Source of the DNA: Moringa oleifera
Taxonomy: Eukaryota > Streptophyta > Magnoliopsida > Brassicales > Moringaceae
Reading direction: 5' to 3'
NCBI GenBank assembly: GCA_021397835.1
Contig: JAJFZO010000799.1
Location: forward strand, 3,410,001-3,474,000
DNA: 64,000 nucleotides
Below the pieces are notes generated by a model. The model did no database searches. It worked only from the letters and a program-made list of their open reading frames with translations, and was not told the origin of the DNA. Position numbers and translations under genes: made by a program. Every line of letters starts with the position of its first letter. The stretch's first letter is position 1. Shown piece after piece: positions 1 to 12,889 of this stretch.

Positions 1-1435
1 CTAATCTAAAGAAAAAAAGGGTGACTTTGATCATTTAAAGAAAAAGATTAACCCTAATACTATAATCCTAACCATTTAGGGTGGAGATGAACATTAAGCC
101 AGAGAATAATCTTAACTATTCACTCCATGAACCAAAATTAAGTATATGCATGGAAAAAATATTTGAAGAATTTGAGTCAGTATTTAAAGACGTAGTCATT
201 ATTAAAAGAAGATAGAGAATATTAAAAGATTATAAAAGCGTCAAAAGAGTGCATAGGATACACGAAGTGAAGTATATACTTGTGTGTTATTCACCATAAA
301 GGAGCCTTTAATGGTTTCTTTTGCCAGCCTATAAATTTTGAAAATTAGGTAAGAGACCAAAAGTTTGGTTAAATAGGAGAAAGATCGAAAAAAAGAGGAC
401 CTTTGCTTAATTAGTCTAAAAGCATGTAGCTTAAGTCCTACTAGTTTTAGTCCCCCAAGTAGTCTTTAAAGAGTTTAATTCTGTATTTTCCTGCAATTCT
501 GCTATTTACAAGGATGTAGCATTGATTATGAGAGTCTTGCCGTCAAAAAAACAGATATAACTTATTTTGCTTTTTGATTCTTATACAAATTCTTTGTATC
601 GATTTTTTGAGTAATTCTTGAATGAAAGTAATCGATTGATCCTTATTATAGTTCATTTCAATTCATATCAAATTATCATTCGTGTTCTTTAAACTATTTT
701 TTGTCAGTATTATGATACTAAATCTGTATACCTTAACTGCATGATTTTCTTCAAAAAGAATTTCGAAATAATGAGGCTGTGTAGTAGCTTGCTTATGTCA
801 TTTTAACATAAAATTGATTTGTTTTGAAAAGAGGGATGTGAACAGTAGTCTTGTTGAGGTTTTCATCATGAAGATCGATTATCATTCATTTAATTATTAT
901 CAACCCATATTTTTTTAAATGAATGTTAGGATCGGGAGGCAAATGCGATAGCCCATCTTTCCTAATCTCAAATAAAAGGGTATTTATATTCTAAAGAGGA
1001 ATATATGGATAGTAGCCCTAGTTGTAATTTTCATCATAAAATATGCTTCATGCTTATCTATGATATATCATCATTATGTGTTGTTTTGATTTGATATCTT
1101 TTCGGATCATAATTAGGAATTAATTTCAAATTTTGTAAATAAACACTTATACTCCCACTTTGACGATCTGAGACTAATTCACCTAATGTTATAGAATGTA
1201 GACCACTTGTATTTGACTAACTGTCACCCTATAAGGATATTTATAAGTTAGCCTACCTATATTAATGTTTAATTCATTTGCATACAATAATTATTTGTTT
1301 AAGGGGCTACCACATCAACATTACTTTAGTGCAACTCCTATTGCCTTACCCTTTTTTCTATAATAAATTGATATACTTAGTTTGTAACTAACAAAGAAAC
1401 AACAATTATGTTAATAATTATTAATTACAACATAC
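1..1435. other. Intergenic, no gene recognised
   Basis: AT-rich sequence with stop codons in all frames and no conserved protein segment that I recognise. Its right edge borders the C-terminal end of the MULE relic, so part of it may be that element's 3' non-coding sequence. I could not find terminal inverted repeats by eye. Confidence 0.5.
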
Positions 1436-1439
1436 CTAT

Positions 1440-4405
1440 TTGACTTGACCTTTGCATGAAAGAGCAATATGTCTAGTCTTATTGCTTCGACTGAATGTGA
1501 TATGATAATTCTTTCTGGACATCTTACTTTGATTTTGTGCAGCTTCATTGGTGTTCTTTCTCTATTTTCTAGGTCTCTCAGGTGGCCTTCTAATAATAAA
1601 TGATTGGATTAGGTCCAATCGAGTTTGTGGCCACAAATTTGGTCTATTACAAGGAATGATTAAGTAATAGTAACACCTAAGATATGTGGTTGTACAGTGG
1701 CAAGCATCAACGTAATTCTCTGCTCTTTCTTTTTGATAATAAATTGCACTACTTGCATGTGCGCATAGGATGCTAGTAAGATCCACTTATTATAGTTGTA
1801 ACCACGTTGTTAAATCAACTACATATTGTACTTCATAAGATCTGACTTAATATTTGACTTCTTCAGATCAAGCAAGAACCCATGATTTAGACCTAACCTT
1901 CAACTTCTTCAAAAAGTTTTTATTTTTAGACAATAAATCTTGACACTTTTGCATTCTATCCTTATTAATATGGATTATCTCCATCAAGTAATTTCTTACC
2001 TTCTGTAACAACTACAAAATTGACTTGTTCTTAGCCTTCAAAAGACATGCATTAAACATCTTACATAGATTGTTTAGGAACATATCACACCTAATTCCGT
2101 CTAAGAATGCATGGTTAAAGTAATCCTTGGCTAACATCATAGACAACCACTGATAAGCTCTCACATCTAAAGTTCTAAGTCTATGCATAATGGTATTGAA
2201 CTTAATAGATATCATGGCCCTTATAAATACATTAAGTCTTTTAGGAACTTATCTTTGAATTGTTTTTGGAAATTGCCATACAAATTTCTAACACAAAAGC
2301 AATCACATACTTTTAGAACAATTTCTTCAAATGCAGGTACAAGTCCTCGCATAAACACAAAGACAATTGCAAAAACACATTATGCACAAACATAAGTAAA
2401 TGTAGTTAGTGATTGATAATTAGTATAATAAAGAACCCTGCATGATGCATATGAGTAAACCTTTATAGTTTGACCAAACCAAAATTGGTTATTAAACATT
2501 TACGTGGCCAATTCAAGTAAATTTAAAGTAAAATATCATAATTTCATGCTCCATTGTCACTGTTTAATTTATTTTGATGTGGTCAATTCCAGTAAATTTC
2601 TACTGAGATGATATCTAACATTGTCATTCTGAATCTCTCTTCATTTTTTGGCACATCATGCATAATAATAATTTTGGTAATCTAAGAAACAACATAAAGT
2701 AGTTAAATTTCTAAATTACCTAGCAAAAACACACTATGCATAATAGTAAGTTCTTTACACAGTTATAGACAATTGTAAAAATTTAAGCAAAATAAACACG
2801 TACCTTTTGTTGGTTAAACATGAATGTCCACTCATGAGTCCTAACGGATCTAATATCCATCAATAGTAGTTGAATAAACCATGTCCAACCATTTTTTGTC
2901 TCAACATCAACCTCTATATATGCAGTGGGATATGTGTTGTTGTTCGCATCAAACCCTACCGTAGCCATTAAGTGTCCTTACATCATTCCTTTCAAATGAC
3001 ATGTATCCATACTCATAATAACTTACATCCTTCCAAAAGCCCCTTTCTATGACCATCTAAACACAAATAGACCATTTAAAAGACAAGGTCTGAAATAAGA
3101 GTCAACCTATCCAAACCTAAAATCAATGAACTCCTTAGATTTTGTATTCTAACTTCCTCATAGTAGTCTGTTAGCCTTTGGACTCCCTGAATACTCTAAG
3201 CCTTTGATATAATACAAACACCCCTTGATACATCACAAAGTAAGTCTACCTTCACTACCTTCAAAGAACTTATCTTAACCCTTAAATCCTTTCTAAATAA
3301 GTCCATATACTTATTCGCAATTAGCCTAATAGTGATCAACTTGTTGCAATAATATGTTACAAGTATGTGTCTAGTGGTACGTCTTAACAGTAAATTAATA
3401 CGTTTTTCCAAGTTAGGAGTCCAATAAAGTCCACCCATACTTATTCCTATATACCACTCTTAGTTTCCTAGCCTCACTTTTACTAAACTTTAGATTATAA
3501 GCTACCTTAACCCCATACGTAGTCACTACCTCCCTCGTCTAATCAATTGACCTAAATATCATGTCAACCTTGAATAATAGACTGGCCATGTTAGTGTTAG
3601 CATTAAACTCACATTTACTTTAGACCTCACCACTCTCATCGGATCCAAGTGGTGTATGAAGCTCGTCTAAGTAATCAACATCAAATTCATCAAACCTAGA
3701 CATACTGAGCTTAGTAAAACCAGTTGTCTCCATATTATACATAAGCACTTCAAGATTGGTATTTACATGGACACCCATATTATCAGCCTCTAGTTCAACA
3801 TTAGAAGCATGTTGATTCGCATTATGGAAAGAATCATTTCAAACAACTGTATCAACTAAATCATCTTCTTCTGCATCATGGGCAATGTGATCAATGGAAA
3901 CAAAAGCAATGTGGTTCATGCTATTTTATGTCATGATCATTTCAACAACATATATATGAATATCTTTGGTGACTCTAAACATCACATCTAACATTTTCAC
4001 TACTTCAACATCACTCTTTAAATCTCTAAAACCATCCAACATTGTATGTTCAACACAACATGAAAGAATTTACTACCACTGACACCCTCAGCCTTAGCCT
4101 CAGCCTCAGCCTCCTTCAACATTCTTTCTAGTTCTAATAGTGATAACCTGTCACATATCAACATCATCATAGACAACCACTTCATCTGAACCATAAATCC
4201 TACCAACATTGTCAATGAAGAATCCACCACAATGCCAGTAACATATGAAGCGAAATAAAACCATTTCAGTAGTCCTAGAGTCATCGAACATACATACACC
4301 TCAGACATAAAAATAATGTACACTTGATAATGTATGCAAACATAACAAAAAAAAAAAAAACTTATGTCAAAGTATTTTATGCATACAATTTGCATTTCAC
4401 ACACA
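1440..4405 (-). mobile_element. Decayed MULE (MuDR-type) DNA transposon, transposase relic
   Basis: Successive minus-strand fragments, in several frames broken by stops, match the order of a plant Mutator-like transposase. From right to left: an N-terminal part (about 4018-4404) with RLSLLELERMLKEAEAEAK; a DNA-binding part (3196-3438) with IANKYMDLFRKDLRV; the catalytic-core start (2783-2968) with VGFDANNNTYPTAYIEVDVE and NGWTWFIQLL; a later part (2012-2215) with MFLNNLCKMFNACLLKAK; a SWIM-like zinc segment (1562-1786) with ILCAHASSAIYY, then LWPQTRLDLIQSFIIRRPPE; and a degenerate zinc-knuckle tail near 1445-1490. This order is known for the MULE family. No open frame longer than about 130 codons survives, so the element cannot encode transposase. 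Outer limits are set by coding homology only; terminal inverted repeats and target duplication were not found. Confidence 0.85.
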
Positions 4406-6173
4406 GAATATACACAAACTCTAATAAGACAAACATGAGGTCTAACATGTTAAGAAAATTATTGTAACTACCCAATATGAAATACCAAAGTCACTAAATT
4501 AAAGCAAGTATAAAAATTTATTCTTGAAGTAACTCATTCAATAATTTAACTATATTAAACTATTATAAAACTACAATCAACCCAAAAACTAAAATTTTCA
4601 ATTTGATAGATAAGTAACTATGAACATACTTCTTTAAGTATTTTTAAACCCTAATTACTTTGTGCTATGTTGTGATATCGGGTTAACAATTGATATTTCT
4701 AAAAACATCAAAAATTTTAAGACCACCATAAAGTTTAGCTGCCCATGCTACCAGATGTTAATGCCCATGCTCTTAGATATTAATATTATAACCGATAACA
4801 TCACTCAAAAAAGACAACTCATGTGCAAAAACGGTGTAAAAATGTAAAATAACATACCTTTTATTATAATATGGATAATTAAAACTTTCAATTAGTGTTG
4901 TCAATGACGAAATAAGAGAAGATTATTGTAAATAAGATTTAAGTTAGTTAATTAAGGGAACGTCAATAACACGTTGGGTGTTGTTGTTAGTCTTATATGT
5001 TATTATTATTTAAGTTTCCTTTTACCTTTTGTTAAATGACAATATTACAAATGATATTTAATTAATTTAAATAAAAAATTGATTTCAAATAAAATTAAAA
5101 CATTAAAAATTAACTACATGCGTTTTAAAAATTAATATTTATTTAACACTAAAAGGTAAATTTTAAAATTTTAATGGATACTTATTTTATTTTTTGTCTA
5201 ACAAGAGAAAAACAGCAAGGAATCTTGCCCCTCGTTGACACCAAACCCCTTGGAAACCTATTTTGAGAAAGATGTTAGACCAAAAAGTAAAATTGAAGTG
5301 ACTTTTAACAGTATTTCCATTGGATAGCCTATTGACCCTTATCTTATACCTTTGGTCAGTGGCTTCTTACCTATGGTTATTCTCCTTTGTCATTCTTGCC
5401 ATTTGAAAGTTATGCTTGTGTGGACACCCAAAGATTCCAAATCATACAAGAAGATGCGGAAGAAAGATTAAAAATAAATAAAGCAATTAAAAAAATAAAA
5501 ATATAAAAAAATAAAGAACAAAATTATAAAAAATGAGGAAAATTAAAAAATTAAAAACAGTTAAAAAAACAGAAGAAATAAAAGGTTCAGTTGTTCCCAA
5601 ACTTCAAAACTTCATCATGCCCCTCCTAAATAAAAACTTCATTTCAGTATGACACCAAAATTTATTTCATAATTTTTTAAAAATCAAGATTTATTTATAA
5701 CCAAAATAAACTTAAATTTTATAAAATCTTTACTTTTAAATTTATTTATAAAATAAAAATTAAAAAATAAAAAAAAGGAACCCACTGATGTTCCTCTCAA
5801 GAGCACTAAATCTGCTCATACCAGCAGCAAGTGCTCAACCAAAAAGCCTAAAATGCTCAATCGGATATCAATCTGACCCGAAATTATTGCCCCGACAATT
5901 GGAGTGAACAAAGTACTTGAGGGTGACAACGAACACAACAAAAGTTTAACCATGTTCCTGGCTGTTGCCTTAACAGTCTGCTTTATATATTCCGGCAGCT
6001 TAAATCTGCAATAGGGCAGAAACATGAACAGGCTTACAACAGATGGAAGCAAAAATAAGAAAAACATTCTCATAGCCCCCGTATTTAACAGTACCAGTTT
6101 TTCATATAAACTAAAAGGCATTTCAACTCGATTGCTTCCAGCTTCATGGATAGACAAGCATGGTTCAGAACAG
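4406..6173. other. Intergenic and 3' flank of the BAP31-like gene
   Basis: Very AT-rich DNA with long A and T runs (about 5040-5770). The last 300 to 400 bases, to the right of about 5780, are less AT-rich and are probably the 3' UTR of the BAP31-like gene that ends at 6174. No other gene recognised. Confidence 0.5.
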
Positions 6174-9100
6174 CTACTCCTCCTTATACCTCTTCTCAAC
6201 TTCCTCTAAACTCTGGATATCCTTCTGATACTTGCAAATACGATAGATACACCTGCAATGATTTGAGAGCAGAACATTATTCACATAGTCTACATCAGTG
6301 ATACAGGCTCCAAAAGAAGCTAGCTTCTGGAGCAAAGACAACTGTTAAATTCCTAGTCACGTACCAATAAAGGATGCATGCCGTAGCACATAGGATAACA
6401 TTTCTTTGAGCTTTGTAGATCTGCAAAATATACAAATTGTAAGCTTGTCAATAAAAATATGATGTCAAAGTGAAAGCAGGAGTTCAAGAGAAAATATCTT
6501 GGGAAGTAGTAACGAAGTTTCATATCTTCCTCCAAATTTCTCCAATAACATAAGGCCTCACGATGCATTTAGTCTTGGATCCATGATTTTGTAGTAAATA
6601 AATCAGGACAAAAACATCTCTACTAGTGGAATTATCACATTTAGACTCCTAGGTTCTTACAAATTTGTCAGTCAAATTATTAACAAAAACGTGACATTAC
6701 AGTCAACTCTTTCCTCATGAGTGACAGATTAGTCAACCTTGATATTAATATCTCACGATTTAAAGAATTACAGACTGACCAATATGTTTCAATTACTTCT
6801 CATGTTGCAACTCTTCGGATGGTAACTTAAAAAGTATTATTATCATTCTATACTTTTCTAGAGACCTATCACAATAACTATGTCAATGTTGACTAGTAGG
6901 TCAGTTTTTGTAAGGGATTCAATTTATTAACAGGCAATTGACAAGTTACATAAATGCAAGGAATATATGCATATAATTTCAAATAAGAGGGTGTGTTTGC
7001 AATTTCACCTTATCTACAAGATGACTTCATCATTTCATCTTGTGTTACGTTCATAAACTTTTTACGTTGGACTGTCAAGAGAAGTACTTGATGAAAAAAG
7101 TTGCTTCTCATGAAATCCAAACACCACCTATCTTACCAACTATTACCAGATAAACTTGATAAAAATAACGGAAAATAAAGAGTAAGATATTATTCGCGAA
7201 AACAATCAAATGATGACAGCCACAAAAAAAAGAACCTGGAAAGTTATCAGGACACTTTACCAGCCTAACCATGCAAACTGTAAAACATAATTACTTGTTA
7301 CGTGCATGCGATATAGGAAGACTTTGTGTCTTCACAAGATTTTAAAGTGCAACACCAAATCCATAAATCAAAGAAAAATGAAAAAGAAGAGAACAGTTTG
7401 TAGTTTTCAATCAGTAACTCTTATTTGGCTACTCTTAAGCAGAATGTTGGGTATTCAGTTGTTTGACCTCAGATGCTAGTTGTTGTACAGGTAGAAAGTA
7501 ACCAAAAAAAAGAAAATGAAGTTGTTGGATAGATGAAAATCATCATGGTACTACAGTCCTTGAGTATTAAAGTCATGGAAAAGATGCAAGACAAATTATT
7601 AAAAAAAATTGCATGATTCATTGTCATCTAAATACTATTTTACTGTGATAAACAAAGAGAAAGTTCTGTTTCGAAAAAGAAGCCAAAAAAATACTTGAAA
7701 ACGAACTCAAAAATTCCAATAAGATAGTAATCTTATAAAATAATTTGATAAATTGTATTGAATTACTTCTAATCATTATAATAAATATTTAAACAGTATT
7801 TGTAATGCCAAACTAGGAATAGAATCCTAAAATAAGAAATTTGAGAAGAATAAGAAATTGACTTGAAGTAAAAATGGGAAACCTGAGAAAAAAATAGAAA
7901 CTTGACTTCAATTAAGAAAAGAAAGTTAAGTTAAAATAAACTACAAATAAATAACTAATCAAACACACTTAAAATAAAAAACTAATCAAATAAACTTAAA
8001 ATAAGAAACTAGTGTTTGTATGTATTGCATCAATTCCCTCCACTTAGAAAAAAAAAAAAAAAAACTCGCTCTCGAGTTTTGTGACTACAAAGAAAACTCA
8101 TTTAGGAGAAAATACTCAAAAATATCAACAATGTTGAAAGTACTAAAATGTTCATTTAGCTGCAAGATTGATCTAGTAAGTATTATCACTAATCTTTTGA
8201 AAAACACAAAGAACCAACATTCTTAGCTTTAAGTTTATTTGTATGTGCCAATCGAAAGATGATACTTTCGAAGATGAATCATCACCAATTTATCTTCATT
8301 GAACAACTTAAGGTGTCAATGTCAACGGACGTTACTCTTATAATGAAGTAATATTAATCTTTTCTAAATTTTTCTTTAACTTTTTTTTAATTCTGTTGAA
8401 TATGCTCTGCAAGCTCCTCAGTGTTAAGATTAATATCACGGAAAAAAGAAAATGAAGCAAATTCATTGTATGCCTTGAAACGCTAACGTCAATGACTTTA
8501 AAAAGAGTCATTTTCACAAAACGTTTAGGCATCCACTTAAAAATAAACTTAACTTACGAAACAGTAATGGTCCATCATTTTGGTTTATCTTCACTAACAA
8601 CACATCGAATCTGTGAAATTGCATTCACTTTTACCTCATTAACTTGAATAATATTTTTTTCAACTATAAATTCAATAAATAAAAGATGGTCAATCATAAA
8701 GCTGCTCTCTTTAAGATTGATATTTAACTTATTAGCTTGTAAGACTAATAAAGCTGCCCTGAGATAGTGCACCTTTTCATTCTTACTGTAGATAAGAATA
8801 TCATCAAAATAAACCACCATAAATTTTCTAAATTTCTAATAAATGGATGAAAAACCTAATTCATTAACCGCATGAATATGTTTAATGTGTTTGATAGCCA
8901 AAAAGCATCACTAGCCATTCGTAGAGCCCATCTTTAGTTTTCAAAACTATTTTTCACTCATCACCAAGTCGAATACGAATATTATAATATCTGCTTCGTA
9001 AATCAAGTTTAGTGAATAGTAAAGCATCTTCTAATCTATCAACCATATCACTAAAACATGGGATGAAAAAACGCTATTTGATCGTTATTTTATTAATAGC

Positions 9101-11696
9101 TCAGCTGTCCACACACATTCCTCTAACTACTATCCTTCTTTGGGGTGAGTAAAACAAGTAAAGCATAAGGACTCATGCTTTCACGAATCAAGTCTTTGTC
9201 AAAGCAACTCATTAATTTATGCATCTCTTCAATGCTCAGTTAGGCTTATACAAGAATATGACAAGTTAGGCAAACTAACTCCATGTACTAAATTGATATA
9301 ATGTTGAATATTTCACATAGAAGGTAGTTCAGTAGGTAATTCGATAGGAGATAAATCAATCAAATCAACAAAGTAACTCTTAGATTTTAGGTGGAACCTC
9401 AATAATTGCTTTCAGATTAGCCTTTCACCACCAATGCTATGATAAAGTTCTACTTCTTAGCTTGCTTAAAGAATTCTAAGCCCATTATGTTAGTGAACAA
9501 TGGTTTACCTTCCTTAATGACAAAATTGTTTTCCAAAGGTTGAGACATGATAATAAAACGATTTTCTTGTCAAACTACCAAAAGATGAAGGTATTATCTC
9601 CTCCTTTATACGTGACATCAACATTGTAGTGCCATGATCTTCTTAATAAGATATGACAAACATCCATATCCACAAAATCGTATATGATTTCATTTTTATA
9701 ATACTTTTCGATTGACAAAAGAATCTTACAAATTTCTAGCACTTGAACTTCTAGATCTTCCATAATTCATGTGATCTTGTATGGAGAAAAATGTTTCTTA
9801 GTTTTCAAATTAATGCTTTCACCAAAACTTTGGAGACAACATTCTCGCTACTGCCACTGTCAATAATCACGTTGCATACTTTATTACGAAAAAGTGCCTC
9901 GAGTTTGAAAGATTTTGTATCGTTGAGAGTTATCAAATTTCTTTGGGGTAAGTAAGAGCCGTTAACCAATACATGTCACTTCTCCCACATCTCCTTCTGC
10001 AAACTCAACACTGTCATAAATTCCTGCTTCAAGAACTTGTCCATCATTGCCATCTTCTTTTGCAAAGTCAACAAATCAATAATTCGAACAATGATTTGAA
10101 AGATGGCCTAGTTGGCTATACCGAAAACACTTTCCAAGATTAAGGAACTCATAAGAGTTGTTATTGATTCATTGTTGCTGTTGATTACTACCTTAGGTGT
10201 TAGATCGAATAGGATTTGAAATTCCACTTTGATTTTGAGTCGAATTTTGAGTGAAAAAGCTAGAGAACCTGTGCAGTTCATATATTGAGACAATTGAAAA
10301 AAAGATTCAACCACCTAGTTAGTGTGACAAAAGGCTACATAAAATATACCAACTCTTTTTGAACCAATTCCTTAGCTTTTTCTATAAAAGATAAAAGCTT
10401 TGATATCACTAATTGTTTATTCAATGGATTCACCTTGAAAATCATGAAGAAGCTGTAGATTTCAACAATAGCTTTTCCTATGAATAAACTTTAAACAACC
10501 CAGGTGCTACTGCCTTGGTACTCTCTAGGTATATAACTTTTTCTCCTCCAAAAGGACTATCCCATCTAGTAACTTTTATACCAAACTTTTCTATTTAAAA
10601 ACTTCATTTTCATTTTTCAACAAAATAGTCAAAAAAGAACTGCAAGCTTTATTCCATGCTACCAGGCATGAACTAAGAGGGAGGTTTCAAGCAAGATGCA
10701 GAACTCTATTTGGTTGAAAATAGATCATAAGATGATCTTTCAAGCTTCACCTAACTTTCCCATCCCATCCAAAAGTGGATGCAGAAGGGATTAGAGACAA
10801 TTCCCTGTCCTCCCAAATCCACCTTGCTCCCTGAATTCATGTAAATTAAAATGAAGCAAAAGGGCAAGAGAACTTTAATTCCCCTACCAAAACATTTCCT
10901 AGAGGACCCTATCATTGTTTCGCCGACTATTTCCTGAATTCCCCTTCACAGTTCAACATTATCTTCATTTTGCTTAAGCTAAATAGAATAAACTCTCCAT
11001 ACTGTTGCATCTCCATTTATCCCCTATTTTCTCAATTGTCTAGCTCATTAAGCAACCTAAGAAAAAGAGAAAGTCAGGAAAATTTAGTTTTCTATAACTA
11101 TTTAATCAGCATGAATATCAGAAGACAATCAAAATCATGGGAATTGCATAGGTTAGTGGACTTCCCTCAATCAAATACAAAAGGTGTCCATCAAAAAGTA
11201 GAATGTCCGTTAACACTCACAGATTTCTCGTAACGATCTCTCTCAGCAGCAGTACAGATCTCAGAAGTACACATCAAGCGGTGTTCATTCTTCCAGTAAA
11301 TATCTGCAGAAAAAAACAACACCAAAACCACAAATCAGTGGAATACTGCGATCAATTGTAGGCAGGATTCAGGAATCAAAAGCAACTCCGATAACAAAAT
11401 TATAAAAGAAATTCAAAACAAACAAAAAACCCACAATGACCAAAATCGAAATTCAAATGACTCACAAATACCAGAGAGAACCAAACCAAACATATAAGCG
11501 ATATAAAGAGGGAAAAAGAAAAACCTAAGAGCTGAAAACCAGCGAAGGGGACGATAAAAAGAGCAGGCTGGAGAATTAGAGAGACGAGAGATACAAAACG
11601 GTTCTTCAGGAGCTTCGGCGAGGGAAGAGTTAAAAGGATTGCCAGAGCTGCCTCTGCGGCTACCACGCACGTCAATATCATCCACTGCAACGCCAT
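6174..11696 (-). CDS. BAP31-like small ER membrane protein, 4 exons
   Basis: Exons on the minus strand: 11525-11696, 11221-11303, 6365-6420 and 6174-6252, all with GT-AG borders. They sum to 390 nt, giving 129 aa plus a TAG stop. The protein starts [19 protein letters not shown]; a longer upstream reading frame begins only with a non-ATG codon, so 11696 is the first ATG. Two hydrophobic segments occupy about residues 3-24 and 37-57. The middle carries [12 protein letters not shown] and [12 protein letters not shown]; a third hydrophobic stretch follows ([14 protein letters not shown]), and the C-terminus is charged ([13 protein letters not shown]). This matches the short plant B-cell-receptor-associated-31-like family, which sits in the ER membrane; its biochemical role in plants is poorly defined. 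Intron 2 is 4.8 kb and holds a Ty3/gypsy relic. The final KEE is lysine-rich but not a perfect KKXX retrieval signal. Confidence 0.88.
8030..10400 (-). mobile_element. Ty3/gypsy retrotransposon relic inside intron 2 of the BAP31-like gene
   Basis: Minus-strand reverse transcriptase is visible between about 9130 and 8560: a broken [16 protein letters not shown] segment, [15 protein letters not shown], then the catalytic [12 protein letters not shown] at 8770-8815. To its left (8225-8540) the sequence jumps to what looks like an integrase C-terminal tail, so RNase H and the integrase core appear deleted. To its right lie protease/gag-like remnants up to about 10400. At 8032 the minus strand reads a purine-rich tract (AAGTGGAGGGAAT), then TGATGCAATAC, as expected for a polypurine tract and 3' LTR start; an LTR may run left to about 7690. 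No matching 5' LTR or primer-binding site was found, so the limits are approximate. It has the same orientation as the host gene. Confidence 0.8.
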
Positions 11697-12581
11697 TTTT
11701 ACCTTAATCAATCACTGTAACCCTAAGCGCTTCTTCCTCTTTCTGGCTACTCGGATTTCTATTTTTTCTTGTGAGGCTTGTTTTAATTTCTGCTGCGCGT
11801 GATTTGAATTGAACCTCTTTGCTTCATGGCCAAGGCAGAGCCTGCACTAAGTAATCCACGTGCGGACTGAACGTGCTGTCGGTTTCTGAAGGATCTAGAT
11901 CATCTCTTATTTTAAACATTAAATTTAATATTATTTTTATATCAAAAATATTTTAATATCGAAATTTTTTATTTTTTATTTATTATATAATAATAATATA
12001 AATAAATAAAATAATATATTAAATATTAATTTTTTAAAAAAATTCTTGTTGATATATATTTAATCACATAATTTTTTATAATAATATAATATATATACAT
12101 TAAATTATTTATCATATATATAATTTAAATAAAAAATTAATAATATAATTATAATTTTTAAAAAAACAATTGATATTGTTACAATGCTACATCATATACA
12201 CAGCTTTCCACCATATATGGTAGCATTGTAGCTTAATCAGTATGACACATCATATCTTATTTTTTTAAGACAAAAAAACAATAAATTATACACTAGTTTA
12301 TTGTTTTCTCGCCTCATTAAAAATAATTTTAGGATTAAAAAATTAATAAAAAAATTTAATGTTTTATGGTAAGGTTTTTTTTTGTTTTCATTTAGTAATT
12401 AGATTTGCAACAATAATTATTTATTTGAATGTCTTTATTTTTTATTTTTATTTGTGCTTTTATTTTGTTACTTCTTGAATAAAAATATTATCATAAAATC
12501 ATCAATATTTATAAGTATATCAAAAGATTAAAGGAAGAAAAAAAACTCTGATTTTTTTCTTTTAATATTTATTCTTCCTTT
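11697..12581. other. 5' flank of the BAP31-like gene, then AT-rich spacer
   Basis: About 200 bases upstream of the ATG (to about 11900) are more GC-rich and should hold the promoter and 5' UTR. The rest is extremely AT-rich with no coding signal, and ends at the left LTR of the copia element. Confidence 0.5.
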
Positions 12582-12889
12582 TGTTATAAAATAAAAGAGA
12601 AAAAATAGGAAATCAAAAGAAAATTTGTTGAACAGGAACTTGTTGAATAAACCATATTTTATTGACTTAACAATAATTATTTTTATAAATAGAAATGTAA
12701 CAACAGCAGGATAATAATAAGACTAATAACTTTATTATCTTGACCTATTATCATACATTTTAATATCTGCCTAAAATTAAAGAACTGTCTAAAATTAAAA
12801 AATAAAAATAAAATTACAACATTTAAACAATTAAAAATTTACTATTTAAGACTAACATAACAAGTAAAGTTAACTCAAATTTTGCAACA
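12582..12889 (-). repeat. Left (3') LTR of the copia element
   Basis: It starts TGTTATAAAATAAAAG and ends TTTTGCAACA. It aligns along its whole length with the right LTR, with many substitutions and small indels. The adjoining internal sequence (12890-12905) reads AAGAGAAGGA on the minus strand, a fitting polypurine tract. Confidence 0.9.

Noticed and set aside
1..130. AACCCTAA and TTTAGGG-like motifs suggesting telomeric repeats
   Set aside because: Only isolated single copies, not tandem arrays.
5816..6199. 127-codon minus-strand frame with hydrophobic stretches downstream of the BAP31-like gene
   Set aside because: Its first 25 codons overlap the last BAP31-like exon in another frame and the rest falls in the likely 3' UTR. 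I recognise no family and see no independent start or promoter.
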